Assembly: GCA_949280815.1 (NCBI GenBank) | Contig: CASDJM010000013.1 | Coordinates: 1 to 39,361 of the forward strand | DNA from: an uncultured Clostridia bacterium | Lineage (GTDB): Bacteria; Bacillota; Clostridia; TANB77; CAG-508 | Direction of reading: 5' to 3' | Length of the DNA stretch: 39,361 nt | Shown here: one piece after another, positions 29,755 to 38,984 of the stretch | Position numbering within the stretch: the stretch's first letter is position 1 | Layout: each line of letters begins with the position of its first letter | The notes under the pieces: model-generated | The model's input: the letters and a program-made list of their open reading frames with translations, nothing else | Databases searched by the model: none | What the model was told of the DNA's origin: nothing | Position numbers and translations under genes: made by a program

Positions 29755-31641
29755 TTATCCTTTTATATCGTAATGACTAGAATTTAGACTAAAATTAGGA
29801 TTATAATAAGGATCTCCCTCATCATAAATCTTTTTCCACTTCTTTTGGAACTTTTCAATCTCAGCCTCAAATCTTGCCACTTTTTCTGGTGTATCTTCAT
29901 ATCCTCTTGTCTTAGATTCATAATGGATTAATGTAACAAATGGGTCATACACAATCAATTTTCCAATCTCTCTAATTTTCAAACAAAAATCCAAATCATT
30001 AAAAGCTACAGGCATATTTTCGTCCATATAGCCAACCTCTTCATAAATTGACCTCTTTGCCATCATACAGGCTCCTGTTACAGCACTAAAATCTTGAATC
30101 GAACTTTCTCTTGCAAAATAGCCAGGTAAATGCCTTGGTAAATTTCTAAATAAATGAGTAGCTACTCTGTCTACTCCAAAGACAATTCCCGCATGTTGAA
30201 TGGTATTGTCTGGATAGAATAATTTTACACCAACAGCTCCTACATCTTCTCTCGAACAAAATCCTAACATATCTTCTAACCAGTCTTCGGTTTCGACCTT
30301 TGTATCATTATTTAATTGAACAATAAATTCTCCATCTGAATTCTTAACACCTAAATTGATAAGTTTAGAATAGTTATATCCTTTTTCTTCATAACGTACC
30401 ACTTTAATTTTCTCATTTTCTTCTAATTGTTTATAATAATCAAATATCTCTTCTGTCTCGCTATTATTTTCTACAATCACAATCTCATAATTTTCATACG
30501 TTGTCTTTTCCAGAATAGATTCAACACAAGTTTTCAAAGTTTCTTTTTCGTCTTTATTTGGAATGACAATTGAAACTTTTGGATTTCCTTCAAACTGATA
30601 ACGAATTCGATAGGTTCCCAAACTTGCTCCATGCTCTACTGTTCCCTTTAATCCCATTCTCTCTAAATGGTCTTGGATGGCTGGAATTCCTGCCTCAAAG
30701 GCATATGGCTTTGATTCCACTTCTGCTTGTGCTGTTGAATTTGGGTGAACTCTCCAATGGTATAATACTTTTGGAATATGTATAATATTTTTTGTTAATT
30801 CAGAAACTCTTAAAATAATGTCAAAGTCTTGGGCACCATCATATTTTCCTCTTTCTCCCTCTAGCCTGTCCATTAGTTCTTTCTTAAATACACTAAAATG
30901 ACAAATATAATTATTAGCTCGTAAAAAATCCAAAGAAAAATCTGGTTTGAAATGAGGATTAAATCTTGGCTTATCCAAAGTTGTAATTTTATCTTCATCG
31001 GTATAGATAAATTCTACTTCTGGATGCTCATTAATGCATTTCACCACTTCATATAAAGAAAATACTGGTAATAAATCATCATGATCAAAAAGAGCAATAA
31101 AATCCCCAGTTGCCAACTTAATACATTCATTGGTATTTCCTGCAATTCCTTTATTTTCTCCTAAAAATTTATATTTAATTCTTTCGTCTTGCTCATATAT
31201 TTCCTTTAAAGAATTATCTTGTTCAGGACTACCATCTGCTAAGCAAAGTTCCCAATTACCATAAGTTTGATTGATTAAACATTCTACCAATTCTTTAAAA
31301 AATTTGTATGGTGTATTATACATAGGAACTAAAATACTAATTTTAGGTTCAAAAGCAAATTTTGTCTTTCGTTGTTGTTCTAATTCTTCCTCAGTAGGCT
31401 CATTTTTCTCAATCCACTTTTGGTAAATATCATTAGTGTCTATAAATTGTGGCTTTCCCCATATCTTTCCATGAATACTTCCCATTGTTTTTCGAAAGCC
31501 TTGTTCTTTTATCATTTGATATATTTTTTTCCAATTGCTAGGATGCAAACCTTTTATAGTCAATGCAATCGCTCGTAATAATTTTCTTACTTTTGTTCCT
31601 TCTGGGAATAACTTATCTCTAATTCTCATTTTTAATATCAT
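29755..31641 (-). CDS. Tandem two-domain GT2 glycosyltransferase
   Basis: 628 residues with two GT-A domains. The first (about 98-340) has ISILVPMYNTP and the metal site ALFDHDDLL near 204; the second (about 360-600) has VSIVIPNKDEKETL and LNNDTKVETEDWL near 448, with a late FNDLDFCLKIRE. An N-terminal basic region of about 95 residues precedes them. No membrane helices are seen, so it acts on the cytoplasmic side. Two-domain GT2 proteins often build repeating backbones such as rhamnans, which fits the nearby rml genes and ABC exporter. ATG 31641 is close to AAAGGA; the ATG four codons later is an alternative start. Confidence 0.9.
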   Translation of the reverse strand: MILKMRIRDKLFPEGTKVRKLLRAIALTIKGLHPSNWKKIYQMIKEQGFRKTMGSIHGKIWGKPQFIDTNDIYQKWIEKNEPTEEELEQQRKTKFAFEPKISILVPMYNTPYKFFKELVECLINQTYGNWELCLADGSPEQDNSLKEIYEQDERIKYKFLGENKGIAGNTNECIKLATGDFIALFDHDDLLPVFSLYEVVKCINEHPEVEFIYTDEDKITTLDKPRFNPHFKPDFSLDFLRANNYICHFSVFKKELMDRLEGERGKYDGAQDFDIILRVSELTKNIIHIPKVLYHWRVHPNSTAQAEVESKPYAFEAGIPAIQDHLERMGLKGTVEHGASLGTYRIRYQFEGNPKVSIVIPNKDEKETLKTCVESILEKTTYENYEIVIVENNSETEEIFDYYKQLEENEKIKVVRYEEKGYNYSKLINLGVKNSDGEFIVQLNNDTKVETEDWLEDMLGFCSREDVGAVGVKLFYPDNTIQHAGIVFGVDRVATHLFRNLPRHLPGYFARESSIQDFSAVTGACMMAKRSIYEEVGYMDENMPVAFNDLDFCLKIREIGKLIVYDPFVTLIHYESKTRGYEDTPEKVARFEAEIEKFQKKWKKIYDEGDPYYNPNFSLNSSHYDIKG

Positions 31642-31744
31642 TCCTTTCTTACGTCACAAATCTGATTAGAAAAAACTAAACAATTGTAATTATTTGTTAC
31701 TATTCATAGCTATTAATCTTATACTAAATTTATTTAGTACATGT

Positions 31745-34321
31745 TTATCTTCCAAACGATTTTCCTTTTAAATTTCGTAATGGTCTTGTAATTTTCCATG
31801 ATACAGAATTCTCTATTTGTGTCATTTCATTTTCCTTTTGTGCTACTTCACTTTCCTTTTGTCGTAACAATTTAACAGTCGTATCCATATTCTCTTCCAA
31901 AAAAACAATTCTTGCATCTTTTTCATTCAATAATTTCTTACAATCTTCCAATACCTTTTCTCTTTCTTGTTTTTCATGTTCTATCTGTACCTTTAGCGTC
32001 TCTATCGTTTGACCTTGTCTATGTCGATTCCAAACTTCATTATTTCTTGTTTTTTCTTGTAATTTATTATCTAATTGGAAAAACAAATCTAGTTGTTTCT
32101 TGTCAAGTCCCAATTGGTTCAAAATATCTTCCTCTTTTAAGAACTCTCTTATTCCTTTTGTATAGGCAATAGAACGATAAAAAATATATTCAATTGGAAC
32201 TCCCTTTTCCATCCACTCTTGGTCATAGAAAAAGAACTGACTGTCCTTATAAAAGGCATTTTGAAAAATCAAGTCCCATAACCCATACTTGACAAATGTC
32301 AAATTTTCTATTTGTTCTGGTTCATAGGCTATGCCAAATTGGTCAAAAACATTTTCTTGCGTTTTAGCAGTCACTAACTTGTCCTTAATTTCTTGAAAAA
32401 ATCGTTTTATAAACTGAATTGCTTCTTGTTTTTTTCCTTCTTCTATTTTATCAACTATGATGTCATCCACTGTTTCCTGATTTTTTTGATATTCGCTCAT
32501 AATAACATCTTCTTCATAGCTATCTAATGTTTGAAAACCTAATTGTTTTATGATATCGATATTATTTTTTATCTTTTCAATATGTTCCTTTGCCTTTGAA
32601 TTTCCTGCTGTTTTGTATACTTTATCTCCTTGAATTACCGTTCTAATGCTATATTCTGGTTTTCTCATATTAGAAAAAGAAACAAACTTTATTTGGTTGT
32701 CTGGAAATTCCTTTCTACTGCATTCAATAAAATAAGAATTAGCAAACCATGGAAACAAATTCTTATCTTGTTCTAATAAAGGAAACCATGCTTCATTTTC
32801 TGGTTGAAACACAAAGTCTTCTTCTTCGTGTAGTGCAATATTTCTTACTATTGTTTCTTGATTTGGTAAAAACTGATCGGTAAAAATAACATTGGTTGTC
32901 TCATAATCTGATAAAGGGTAATAAAACTTGTAATCATTCAAACCACATGTTTTTAACAATTCTTCTAATTGTTTTCGATTTAATGTTTTCATATCTTTGT
33001 CTTTTTGTTGTCTTTCACAGTACCTTTTCATTCCTAGTTTATTGTTCACAGCAAGTAATAGCTTTCCCTCTTCTTTTAAATGTTTTTTTACATATTCCAT
33101 TAACTGTTCTTTTGGATTTGCACCAAGAAATAACTTATGAGCATAGTCTAAAGTTCCTAATAATACCACATAATCGTATTGTTCTTCTGCAATTCCTTCT
33201 AAACTATCTTCTATTTTTAATATGCTACTATTTGATGGAAAAGGATACCAACTCATAATATTCTTTTTCAATACTGATAATTTATCCGCATTTTGTGGAT
33301 TAAATTGCACAGAAATATCAATTGGTTTTGTTACAAAATATCCATTTTGTATTAACCAATTTTGTAAAATATTTAAATAGGTTTCTTGTGTTTCATTATC
33401 TGCTATATTTTCTACTTTCATTTCTTGTAATCTTGTTTTATAATCTTGTGCAAATACTTTTTTATGCACTAAGGCGTGATAAAGCAATGTATAAAAATAC
33501 ATTTCTCTTTCAATCGTATAAAAACCTTTTTCTTGATAAATTCTTTTCTTTAATATATCTTTTTCCATCTCTTCACAATAATAGCGGTCTCCCACATAAC
33601 GTAAATCAAAAAACGCTTGTCTATTTTCTACATTTGTCACATAATGAACTCTATATTCTTCTGCAAATACTTTATTAGCATTTAAAATATAAGCACAATT
33701 TTCTTTGGATTCACAAATTAAGTCAATATCATTGTGGTCATTGACATAGATTTCTTCTGGTAAATTTTCATAATTTCTAAGAAGTGCATAAGGAATACAA
33801 TTATTTAACGCATAGAACATTTCATTAGCATCTTTCCAACCATGTGCTCCTAATAAATCTTGTTCTATCTTCACTACATTTTCTGATGGTGTCGTTTCTT
33901 TTAAAAAATCTTGTATGTTCTTCCCTAATAATAGTGTAATATCATGGTTTGTTTCTTCTATATTATTGGTTGCATGAATTCTATGACCTCCACCTGTCCA
34001 TTGGCGATACTCTGTTTTTTTGTCAAACAAATTACTATTAACAAGCTCGTCTCCTCTACTAGTTGGTCTTATTTCATATTTAGGTTGATGGTCTTTTACA
34101 ATAATTAATAAAAATGGACCAGTTCCACAATGTTGTTCTTTTCCACTTCCTTTTGGCAAATTGGTACCATAAAATCTTGATAAATTTTCTGAAAATTTAT
34201 CTTCACTCCATGTATTTTCATAAATTTGAATCACTTCAAAATTCTTTTTAATATCTTCTAGTACTTCTTCTTTTTTATCTAGTGCATGTTCCCATATAAT
34301 AAATAAATGAATTTCTTCCAT
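31745..34321 (-). CDS. WbdD-like multidomain polysaccharide protein: nucleotidyltransferase-like, methyltransferase-like, kinase-like, coiled coil
   Basis: 858 residues. Residues 1-140 form a domain found in other polysaccharide proteins, by my recollection. YVNDHNDIDLICES near 194 resembles a nucleotidyltransferase core. About 345-500 resembles a class I methyltransferase (YDYVVLLGTLDYA, then GKLLLAVNNKLGMKRY), but the glycine-rich SAM loop expected before YDYVVL is missing. About 550-730 looks kinase-like: VIQGDKVYKTA, WDLIFQNAF with possible catalytic Asp and metal Asn, and FFFYDQEW near 697. A coiled coil spans about 770-840, and the basic tail SWKITRPLRNLKGK may bind membrane. This order recalls WbdD, the methyltransferase-kinase that caps and measures O-antigen chains for Wzt-type exporters. 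It follows metK by 24 bases. Confidence 0.75.
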   Translation of the reverse strand: MEEIHLFIIWEHALDKKEEVLEDIKKNFEVIQIYENTWSEDKFSENLSRFYGTNLPKGSGKEQHCGTGPFLLIIVKDHQPKYEIRPTSRGDELVNSNLFDKKTEYRQWTGGGHRIHATNNIEETNHDITLLLGKNIQDFLKETTPSENVVKIEQDLLGAHGWKDANEMFYALNNCIPYALLRNYENLPEEIYVNDHNDIDLICESKENCAYILNANKVFAEEYRVHYVTNVENRQAFFDLRYVGDRYYCEEMEKDILKKRIYQEKGFYTIEREMYFYTLLYHALVHKKVFAQDYKTRLQEMKVENIADNETQETYLNILQNWLIQNGYFVTKPIDISVQFNPQNADKLSVLKKNIMSWYPFPSNSSILKIEDSLEGIAEEQYDYVVLLGTLDYAHKLFLGANPKEQLMEYVKKHLKEEGKLLLAVNNKLGMKRYCERQQKDKDMKTLNRKQLEELLKTCGLNDYKFYYPLSDYETTNVIFTDQFLPNQETIVRNIALHEEEDFVFQPENEAWFPLLEQDKNLFPWFANSYFIECSRKEFPDNQIKFVSFSNMRKPEYSIRTVIQGDKVYKTAGNSKAKEHIEKIKNNIDIIKQLGFQTLDSYEEDVIMSEYQKNQETVDDIIVDKIEEGKKQEAIQFIKRFFQEIKDKLVTAKTQENVFDQFGIAYEPEQIENLTFVKYGLWDLIFQNAFYKDSQFFFYDQEWMEKGVPIEYIFYRSIAYTKGIREFLKEEDILNQLGLDKKQLDLFFQLDNKLQEKTRNNEVWNRHRQGQTIETLKVQIEHEKQEREKVLEDCKKLLNEKDARIVFLEENMDTTVKLLRQKESEVAQKENEMTQIENSVSWKITRPLRNLKGKSFGR

Positions 34322-34345
34322 TCTCTTCTCCTATTTTAAAATAAC

Positions 34346-35482
34346 CTAAATTAGCTTTTTAAATATGTCTACACTATCTAATTGTTCCCATGAACATTCT
34401 ATTTTATTATCTTTGTCTAAATATTTTCTCCCAAAATGTCCTCCATTACATGTCTCTGAATAGATAGGATTACATAATTGCAATTTGTCAATAATGCCTT
34501 TTGGTGATAAATCAAAATGATGGTAAATAGCTTGTATCATTTTTTCTTCTTCTACTTGATTCGTTTCTTTGCAATCCACATAAATAGAAATAGGCTGTGC
34601 CACTCCTATGGCATAGGATAACTGAATTAAGCATTCTTTTGCCATACCAGAAGCAACGATATTTTTCGCTAAATATCTTGCCATATAGGCTGCACTTCTA
34701 TCTACTTTCGTAGGATCTTTTCCAGAAAATGCTCCTCCACCATGTGGTGCATATCCTCCATAGGTATCTACAATAATCTTTCTACCTGTTAGCCCTGCAT
34801 CTCCTTCTGGTCCACCAATCACAAATTTTCCAGTTGGATTGATTAATACTTTAAAATCAGTATTTAAATGATATTTTTCAGCAACTTTTACCATAATTTC
34901 ATTTTGAATAAAACTTCTGAATTCTTTTTCGTTATAATCTTCTGTATGTTGGATTGACATCAACATCGTATCCACTGTTGTGGTTTCTCCTTCTTCATAG
35001 GCTAACGTTACTTGCGATTTCATATCTGGTCCAGCATATAAAAATTTACCTTCTTCACGTAGTTTGGTTGCTAATTTTATTAAATCATGTGCCATAGTAA
35101 TAGCAAGTGGCATATATTCAGGCGTTTCTGTCGTGGCATAACCAAACATAATTCCTTGGTCTCCTGCTCCTCCTATATCAACACCTTGTGCAATGTCTGG
35201 TGATTGTTTGCTAAGTAAATTTAAAACTCTTGGTGTATAGGTATATCCGATTCTTTTTATGGTATTTTTTGCGATTTGTTCTACATCAATATTAGCTGTT
35301 GTTGAAATTTCTCCTGATAAGACAATAAAATCGTCTTTTGCCATGGTTTCACATGCCACTCTAGCATTTTTATCTTGTCTTAAACAACTATCTAAAATAC
35401 TATCTGATATCATGTCACATACATGGTCAGGGTGTCCAATTGATACTGCTTCTGACGTAAATAAGTTCTTCTTTTTCTTCAT
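34346..35482 (-). CDS. metK: S-adenosylmethionine synthetase (divergent), inside the polysaccharide cluster
   Basis: Makes S-adenosylmethionine from methionine and ATP. The 378 residues carry the core motifs: GGAGDQGIMFGYA near 114, PDMKSQVT near 157, and GGGAFSGKDPTKVDRSAAY near 250. The first motif reads SIGHPDHVCD instead of the usual SEGHPDK, replacing a lysine and a glutamate that are nearly always present. It lies between the ABC transporter ATPase and the WbdD-like gene, all on one strand. It could be the sole MetK of the cell or a second copy for polymer methylation. No SAM riboswitch is seen upstream. The AGGAAGG site is rather far from the ATG, with a five-codon ORF (MKSNK) between. 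Confidence 0.92.
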   Translation of the reverse strand: MKKKKNLFTSEAVSIGHPDHVCDMISDSILDSCLRQDKNARVACETMAKDDFIVLSGEISTTANIDVEQIAKNTIKRIGYTYTPRVLNLLSKQSPDIAQGVDIGGAGDQGIMFGYATTETPEYMPLAITMAHDLIKLATKLREEGKFLYAGPDMKSQVTLAYEEGETTTVDTMLMSIQHTEDYNEKEFRSFIQNEIMVKVAEKYHLNTDFKVLINPTGKFVIGGPEGDAGLTGRKIIVDTYGGYAPHGGGAFSGKDPTKVDRSAAYMARYLAKNIVASGMAKECLIQLSYAIGVAQPISIYVDCKETNQVEEEKMIQAIYHHFDLSPKGIIDKLQLCNPIYSETCNGGHFGRKYLDKDNKIECSWEQLDSVDIFKKLI

Positions 35483-35521
35483 TTATTTGATTTCATTCCT
35501 TCCTAAATATAACTCTGCTTG

Positions 35522-35596
35522 GAAAATAATTGTTATTTGGCTATGCTGAGACTGTTAGAGCTTTGCTTATTACAACGCCAAATAGCAATTATTTTT
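35522..35596 (-). repeat. Long hairpin between the Wzt gene and metK
   Basis: Arms 35522-35541 and 35577-35596 are complementary over about 19 bases with one mismatch and one extra base, around a 35-base loop. The T run after it is weak, so it may be an attenuator or stability element and not a full terminator. Confidence 0.6.
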
Positions 35597-35600
35597 CAAG

Positions 35601-36935
35601 TTAGTCTAATTTTTTAAACTTCACAGTCGGATTCATATCAAAACATCCCACCATCTTCTTTTGTGATGTTACTTCAAATATAATAGCATCATAATTACGA
35701 TTCATAACAATCAATTCACCACTATCATCAAATCTGCTACAACTAATCGATAATGTATATTTACCTGGAGCTAGTCTTAATTTTTGTTTAAATTCAAAAA
35801 TGTATTCTTCTCCCTTTTTACACTCACCTGTATCAATTTCTAAGAAATTCGTATTTGTTCCACATATTTCTTTACCATGAAAATCTTTAATGGTAACAGA
35901 CATTGTAGGCATCTCTATGTCTTGTTTAAATAATACCTTTAATTTAATAGTAGTCTCTTCTCCATTATCAATTAAAGTCTCTGGTGCTCCTGCTTCATTA
36001 AAAATCCCATAATCATAAATAACTGCTTCATCATTTCCATATACAATCATATCAGGGTTAATAGTAAAATGCTTCTTCCAATCTGCTTTATCATCTAACG
36101 CTCTAACAGTCTCTTTCGTTATTTTATTTTTTCCTCTAGTTCCTTCTGCATCTTTCATTTTGGTAATTAACTTCTTATATTCTTCTACACCCTCTTTTAC
36201 TTCTCCATCAAATATCTTTTTTCCCTGTTGTAAAATAATCGTTCTATTACAATTGTTCAACACATCACTAATACTATGTGTTACAAATAAAATCGTTTTG
36301 CCCTTTTTCTTAAATTGTTCAAACCTTTTAAAACACTTTAATTGGAAAGCCATATCTCCAACCGATAATACCTCATCAACAATTAAGATGTCTGGATCCA
36401 CATTAATAGCACAAGCAAAAGCTAAACGAGCAAACATACCAGAAGAATACGTCTTCACTGGTTGGCTTAAATGTTCACCAATGTCTGCAAAATCAATAAT
36501 TTCTTGTTCTTTTGCTTTCACTTCTTCATGAGTTAGTCCCATAATTTGTCCGTGTTGATAAATATTTTCATAACCTGTCAATTCTGGATTAAAGGCAGTT
36601 CCTAATTCTAGTAAAGAACTAATTCTTCCTTTCATTTTTATAGAACCTGATGTTGGTGTAACAACTCCTGTAATCATCTTTAAAAGTGTAGATTTTCCTG
36701 CACCATTTCTACCTAAAATCCCTAAAATCTCTCCTTTTTTTAATTCTAAGTTAAAATCCTCTAATGCTGTAAAAGTAGAATGCCTTTCATAATGTGGTAA
36801 CAAAATCTCAAATAAACGGTCTTTTTTATGATGATACATTTTATATTTTTTACATAAATTTTTTATTTCTAAAACATTTTCTTTGTTTTCTGGCTCTTCG
36901 TTTCGTTGCTCTTCTAACTCTATCTCTTTACTCAT
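35601..36935 (-). CDS. ABC exporter ATPase with C-terminal carbohydrate-binding region (Wzt/TagH-like)
   Basis: 444 residues. The nucleotide-binding domain (about 20-255) has Walker A GRNGAGKS at 75-82, signature YSSGM at 163-167, Walker B ILIVDE at 183-188 and the switch histidine at 220. Residues about 285-440 form an extra beta-rich domain like the Wzt carbohydrate-binding domain, which in O8/O9a systems recognises the terminal modification of the polymer before export. It pairs with the permease just upstream. Its presence suggests that chains are exported only after capping, which fits the WbdD-like gene two genes downstream. AAAGGA lies ten bases before the ATG. Confidence 0.92.
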   Translation of the reverse strand: MSKEIELEEQRNEEPENKENVLEIKNLCKKYKMYHHKKDRLFEILLPHYERHSTFTALEDFNLELKKGEILGILGRNGAGKSTLLKMITGVVTPTSGSIKMKGRISSLLELGTAFNPELTGYENIYQHGQIMGLTHEEVKAKEQEIIDFADIGEHLSQPVKTYSSGMFARLAFACAINVDPDILIVDEVLSVGDMAFQLKCFKRFEQFKKKGKTILFVTHSISDVLNNCNRTIILQQGKKIFDGEVKEGVEEYKKLITKMKDAEGTRGKNKITKETVRALDDKADWKKHFTINPDMIVYGNDEAVIYDYGIFNEAGAPETLIDNGEETTIKLKVLFKQDIEMPTMSVTIKDFHGKEICGTNTNFLEIDTGECKKGEEYIFEFKQKLRLAPGKYTLSISCSRFDDSGELIVMNRNYDAIIFEVTSQKKMVGCFDMNPTVKFKKLD

Positions 36936-37030
36936 TTTAATACATTCCTTTCTTAATGCTAAAACCTCAATTATTTTTTATACTAAATTTATTTCTTATT
37001 AATATCTTATTTAAGCTATGAATTGTAACC

Positions 37031-37822
37031 TTATAAGACATCTGAAAAATCTTTTTTCGTCTTCTTAAAAATATGGTTACTCCATACAAACAAGATAGAA
37101 GTAATCACCCAAAATACAAGGGTATAAAAACCATATCCCTTTGTAATAATTCGTTCATGAATAAAAGCTTCTCTTGCACAACCAATCAAATAGGTAAATG
37201 GAATACACTGTAATAATCTTTGAATGGTTGGATGTGCTGCTACCATTTGTAAATTCCATACAATTGGTGTAAACCAGAAGAAAATCTGCATCACAATATT
37301 TAGTAATTGTGAAAAATCTGGCAATACAGTTGTTACAGCAGAAGTAAATCTTGTAAAAGCAATAATAAAGCAATAAGCTGCAAAAAGTGCATACAATAAC
37401 ACTAAGAAGTTTGGTACATAGCCAAAACATGAGCTTACAATAATAGATATAGCAAATAAAAATAGTGATACAAAGGCAGAAGATATGATTGAGATAATAG
37501 GAATCGTATCAACTGGAAATACTACTTTTTTTACCAAATAACTATAAGCTCTTATCGAATTACTAGCATTAATAATTGTATCATTAACTGTCATCCACAT
37601 AGACATAGCAGGTAAGAACCATGAAACATACGGATATTCTCCAGAACTCCCTACTTTTAATATATATTGAAATACAATCACATAAGTAATCATAAATACA
37701 AATGGCTGTAAAAATCCCCATATTGTACCTAAACTTGTGTTAGCAAAACGATTTTTAAAATCATTTTTTCCAATTCCCCATATTATTTTTCTATTTTTAA
37801 TTACTGTTTTTATAAAATCCAT
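37031..37822 (-). CDS. ABC-2 type polysaccharide export permease (Wzm/TagG/RgpC-like)
   Basis: 263 residues with about six membrane helices and the family's N-terminal pattern: NDFKNRFANTSLGTIWGFLQ at about 19-38, then the first membrane span. The C-terminal part has WFTPIVWNLQ and IPFTYLIGCAREAFI, typical of polysaccharide exporters. It works with the ATPase encoded 95 bases downstream to move a lipid-linked polymer across the membrane. Homologues export teichoic acids and rhamnose polymers in Gram-positive bacteria. Confidence 0.92.
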   Translation of the reverse strand: MDFIKTVIKNRKIIWGIGKNDFKNRFANTSLGTIWGFLQPFVFMITYVIVFQYILKVGSSGEYPYVSWFLPAMSMWMTVNDTIINASNSIRAYSYLVKKVVFPVDTIPIISIISSAFVSLFLFAISIIVSSCFGYVPNFLVLLYALFAAYCFIIAFTRFTSAVTTVLPDFSQLLNIVMQIFFWFTPIVWNLQMVAAHPTIQRLLQCIPFTYLIGCAREAFIHERIITKGYGFYTLVFWVITSILFVWSNHIFKKTKKDFSDVL

Positions 37823-37856
37823 TTTTCGCTCCTCTCTAAAGATATCTCCATGTTCT

Positions 37857-38849
37857 CTATCTCTTTTTCATCAGTTTCAATATATAATACCTAACTTGAA
37901 ACAATCCCCTTACCAAACAAGGTAAATTCATAATCAAAAAATTTTCTATATAATAAGTAAAAGTTTCTCCTTTATATAACCTATGAAAAATATACCAACC
38001 TTTAAAATTGAAATTCTTTTTCTTTTCTAACATGGTAAAATAATCATAAGCTTTTTGATTCAATTGTTGTAACTCTTCCGGAAACTTTTCTTGTTGCTCT
38101 ACATAGGTTCCAAAAACGCCTAATTTAACTTGTATAAACAATTCCCTTACTTGTTCTAATTGTTGAAATTGATGCGAAATTTTGTCAGTTCCCACTTCAT
38201 TATCTTCATGTTGTCTATACTTAATATGTTTTTCTGGTAAATAAGCTAATCTCCCTTTCAAGCTAATCATTAAACCAATCCAGTGATCGTGTAAAACATA
38301 TTTAGAATTTACTGGTAATGGCAAGATTTTGTCAATCCATTTTTTTCTTGACATGATTGTACAACCAGTCACACAGTTATATAAATAATTTAATTCATAA
38401 GTATTAATATGTCTTTTTATTTTTCTACTTAACTTCATAAAATCGTTAAAAGAAGGATATATTGTTTCCAAATTGCTGTCTACCACTTCTAAGTCGCCAA
38501 AAATCAAATCTGCTTTTTCATTTTCTAACTGTTCATATATCTTTTCTATCTTTTCTGGCATCCACACGTCATCTTGATCTGATAACATATATATTTTATT
38601 TTTAACTTGTTTCAGCAAAAATTCAAAATTCTTAATACACCCTATATTTTCATTTTGATAATATACTTTTACTCTGCTATCTTTTTCTTCGTATTCTTTT
38701 AAAATATTCCTTGTATCATCTTTTGAGCAATCATCTGATATGATTAATTGTATATTTTGATAGGTTTGATTTAATATGCTATCTAATTGTTCCTTTAAAT
38801 ACTTTTCTCCATTATAGGTAGCAAGTAAAACGTCGATTTGCTCTTTCAT
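37857..38849 (-). CDS. GT2 glycosyltransferase, probable rhamnosyltransferase
   Basis: 330 residues, first gene of the exporter operon. The GT-A domain begins IDVLLATYNGEKYLKEQLDS, with SDDCSKDD near 43 and the metal site MLSDQDDVWMPEKI near 90. The DQDDVW motif and a later KGRLAYLPEKHIKYRQH are typical of alpha-1,3-rhamnosyltransferases of the RgpB type. The ATG at 38849 is chosen because AGGTGA precedes it; the frame is open to an ATG 24 bases upstream. The rhamnose assignment is supported by the rml operon in the same window, not by direct evidence. Confidence 0.85.
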   Translation of the reverse strand: MKEQIDVLLATYNGEKYLKEQLDSILNQTYQNIQLIISDDCSKDDTRNILKEYEEKDSRVKVYYQNENIGCIKNFEFLLKQVKNKIYMLSDQDDVWMPEKIEKIYEQLENEKADLIFGDLEVVDSNLETIYPSFNDFMKLSRKIKRHINTYELNYLYNCVTGCTIMSRKKWIDKILPLPVNSKYVLHDHWIGLMISLKGRLAYLPEKHIKYRQHEDNEVGTDKISHQFQQLEQVRELFIQVKLGVFGTYVEQQEKFPEELQQLNQKAYDYFTMLEKKKNFNFKGWYIFHRLYKGETFTYYIENFLIMNLPCLVRGLFQVRYYILKLMKKR

Positions 38850-38888
38850 ATATTCACCTACATTTTTCAACAACTTTTGTTCTTGTCT

Positions 38889-38917
38889 ATTCTATCCTCA
38901 AATTGCCTTTTTGTCAA
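38889..38917 (-). promoter_or_regulatory. Strong sigma-A promoter of the polysaccharide cluster
   Basis: Perfect TTGACA (38912-38917) and TAGAAT (38889-38894) with a 17-base spacer on the minus strand. The leader to ATG 38849 is about 33 bases. Confidence 0.8.
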
Positions 38918-38984
38918 TTGTTTTAGTCTCATTAAATAAATAAATAGGTAATCTATAAAATATGGCTGAAAATTCGAATGCAAC

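Noticed and set aside
35483..35600. SAM riboswitch upstream of metK
   Set aside because: None of the conserved S-box sequence or multi-stem layout is visible; only a single long hairpin is present.
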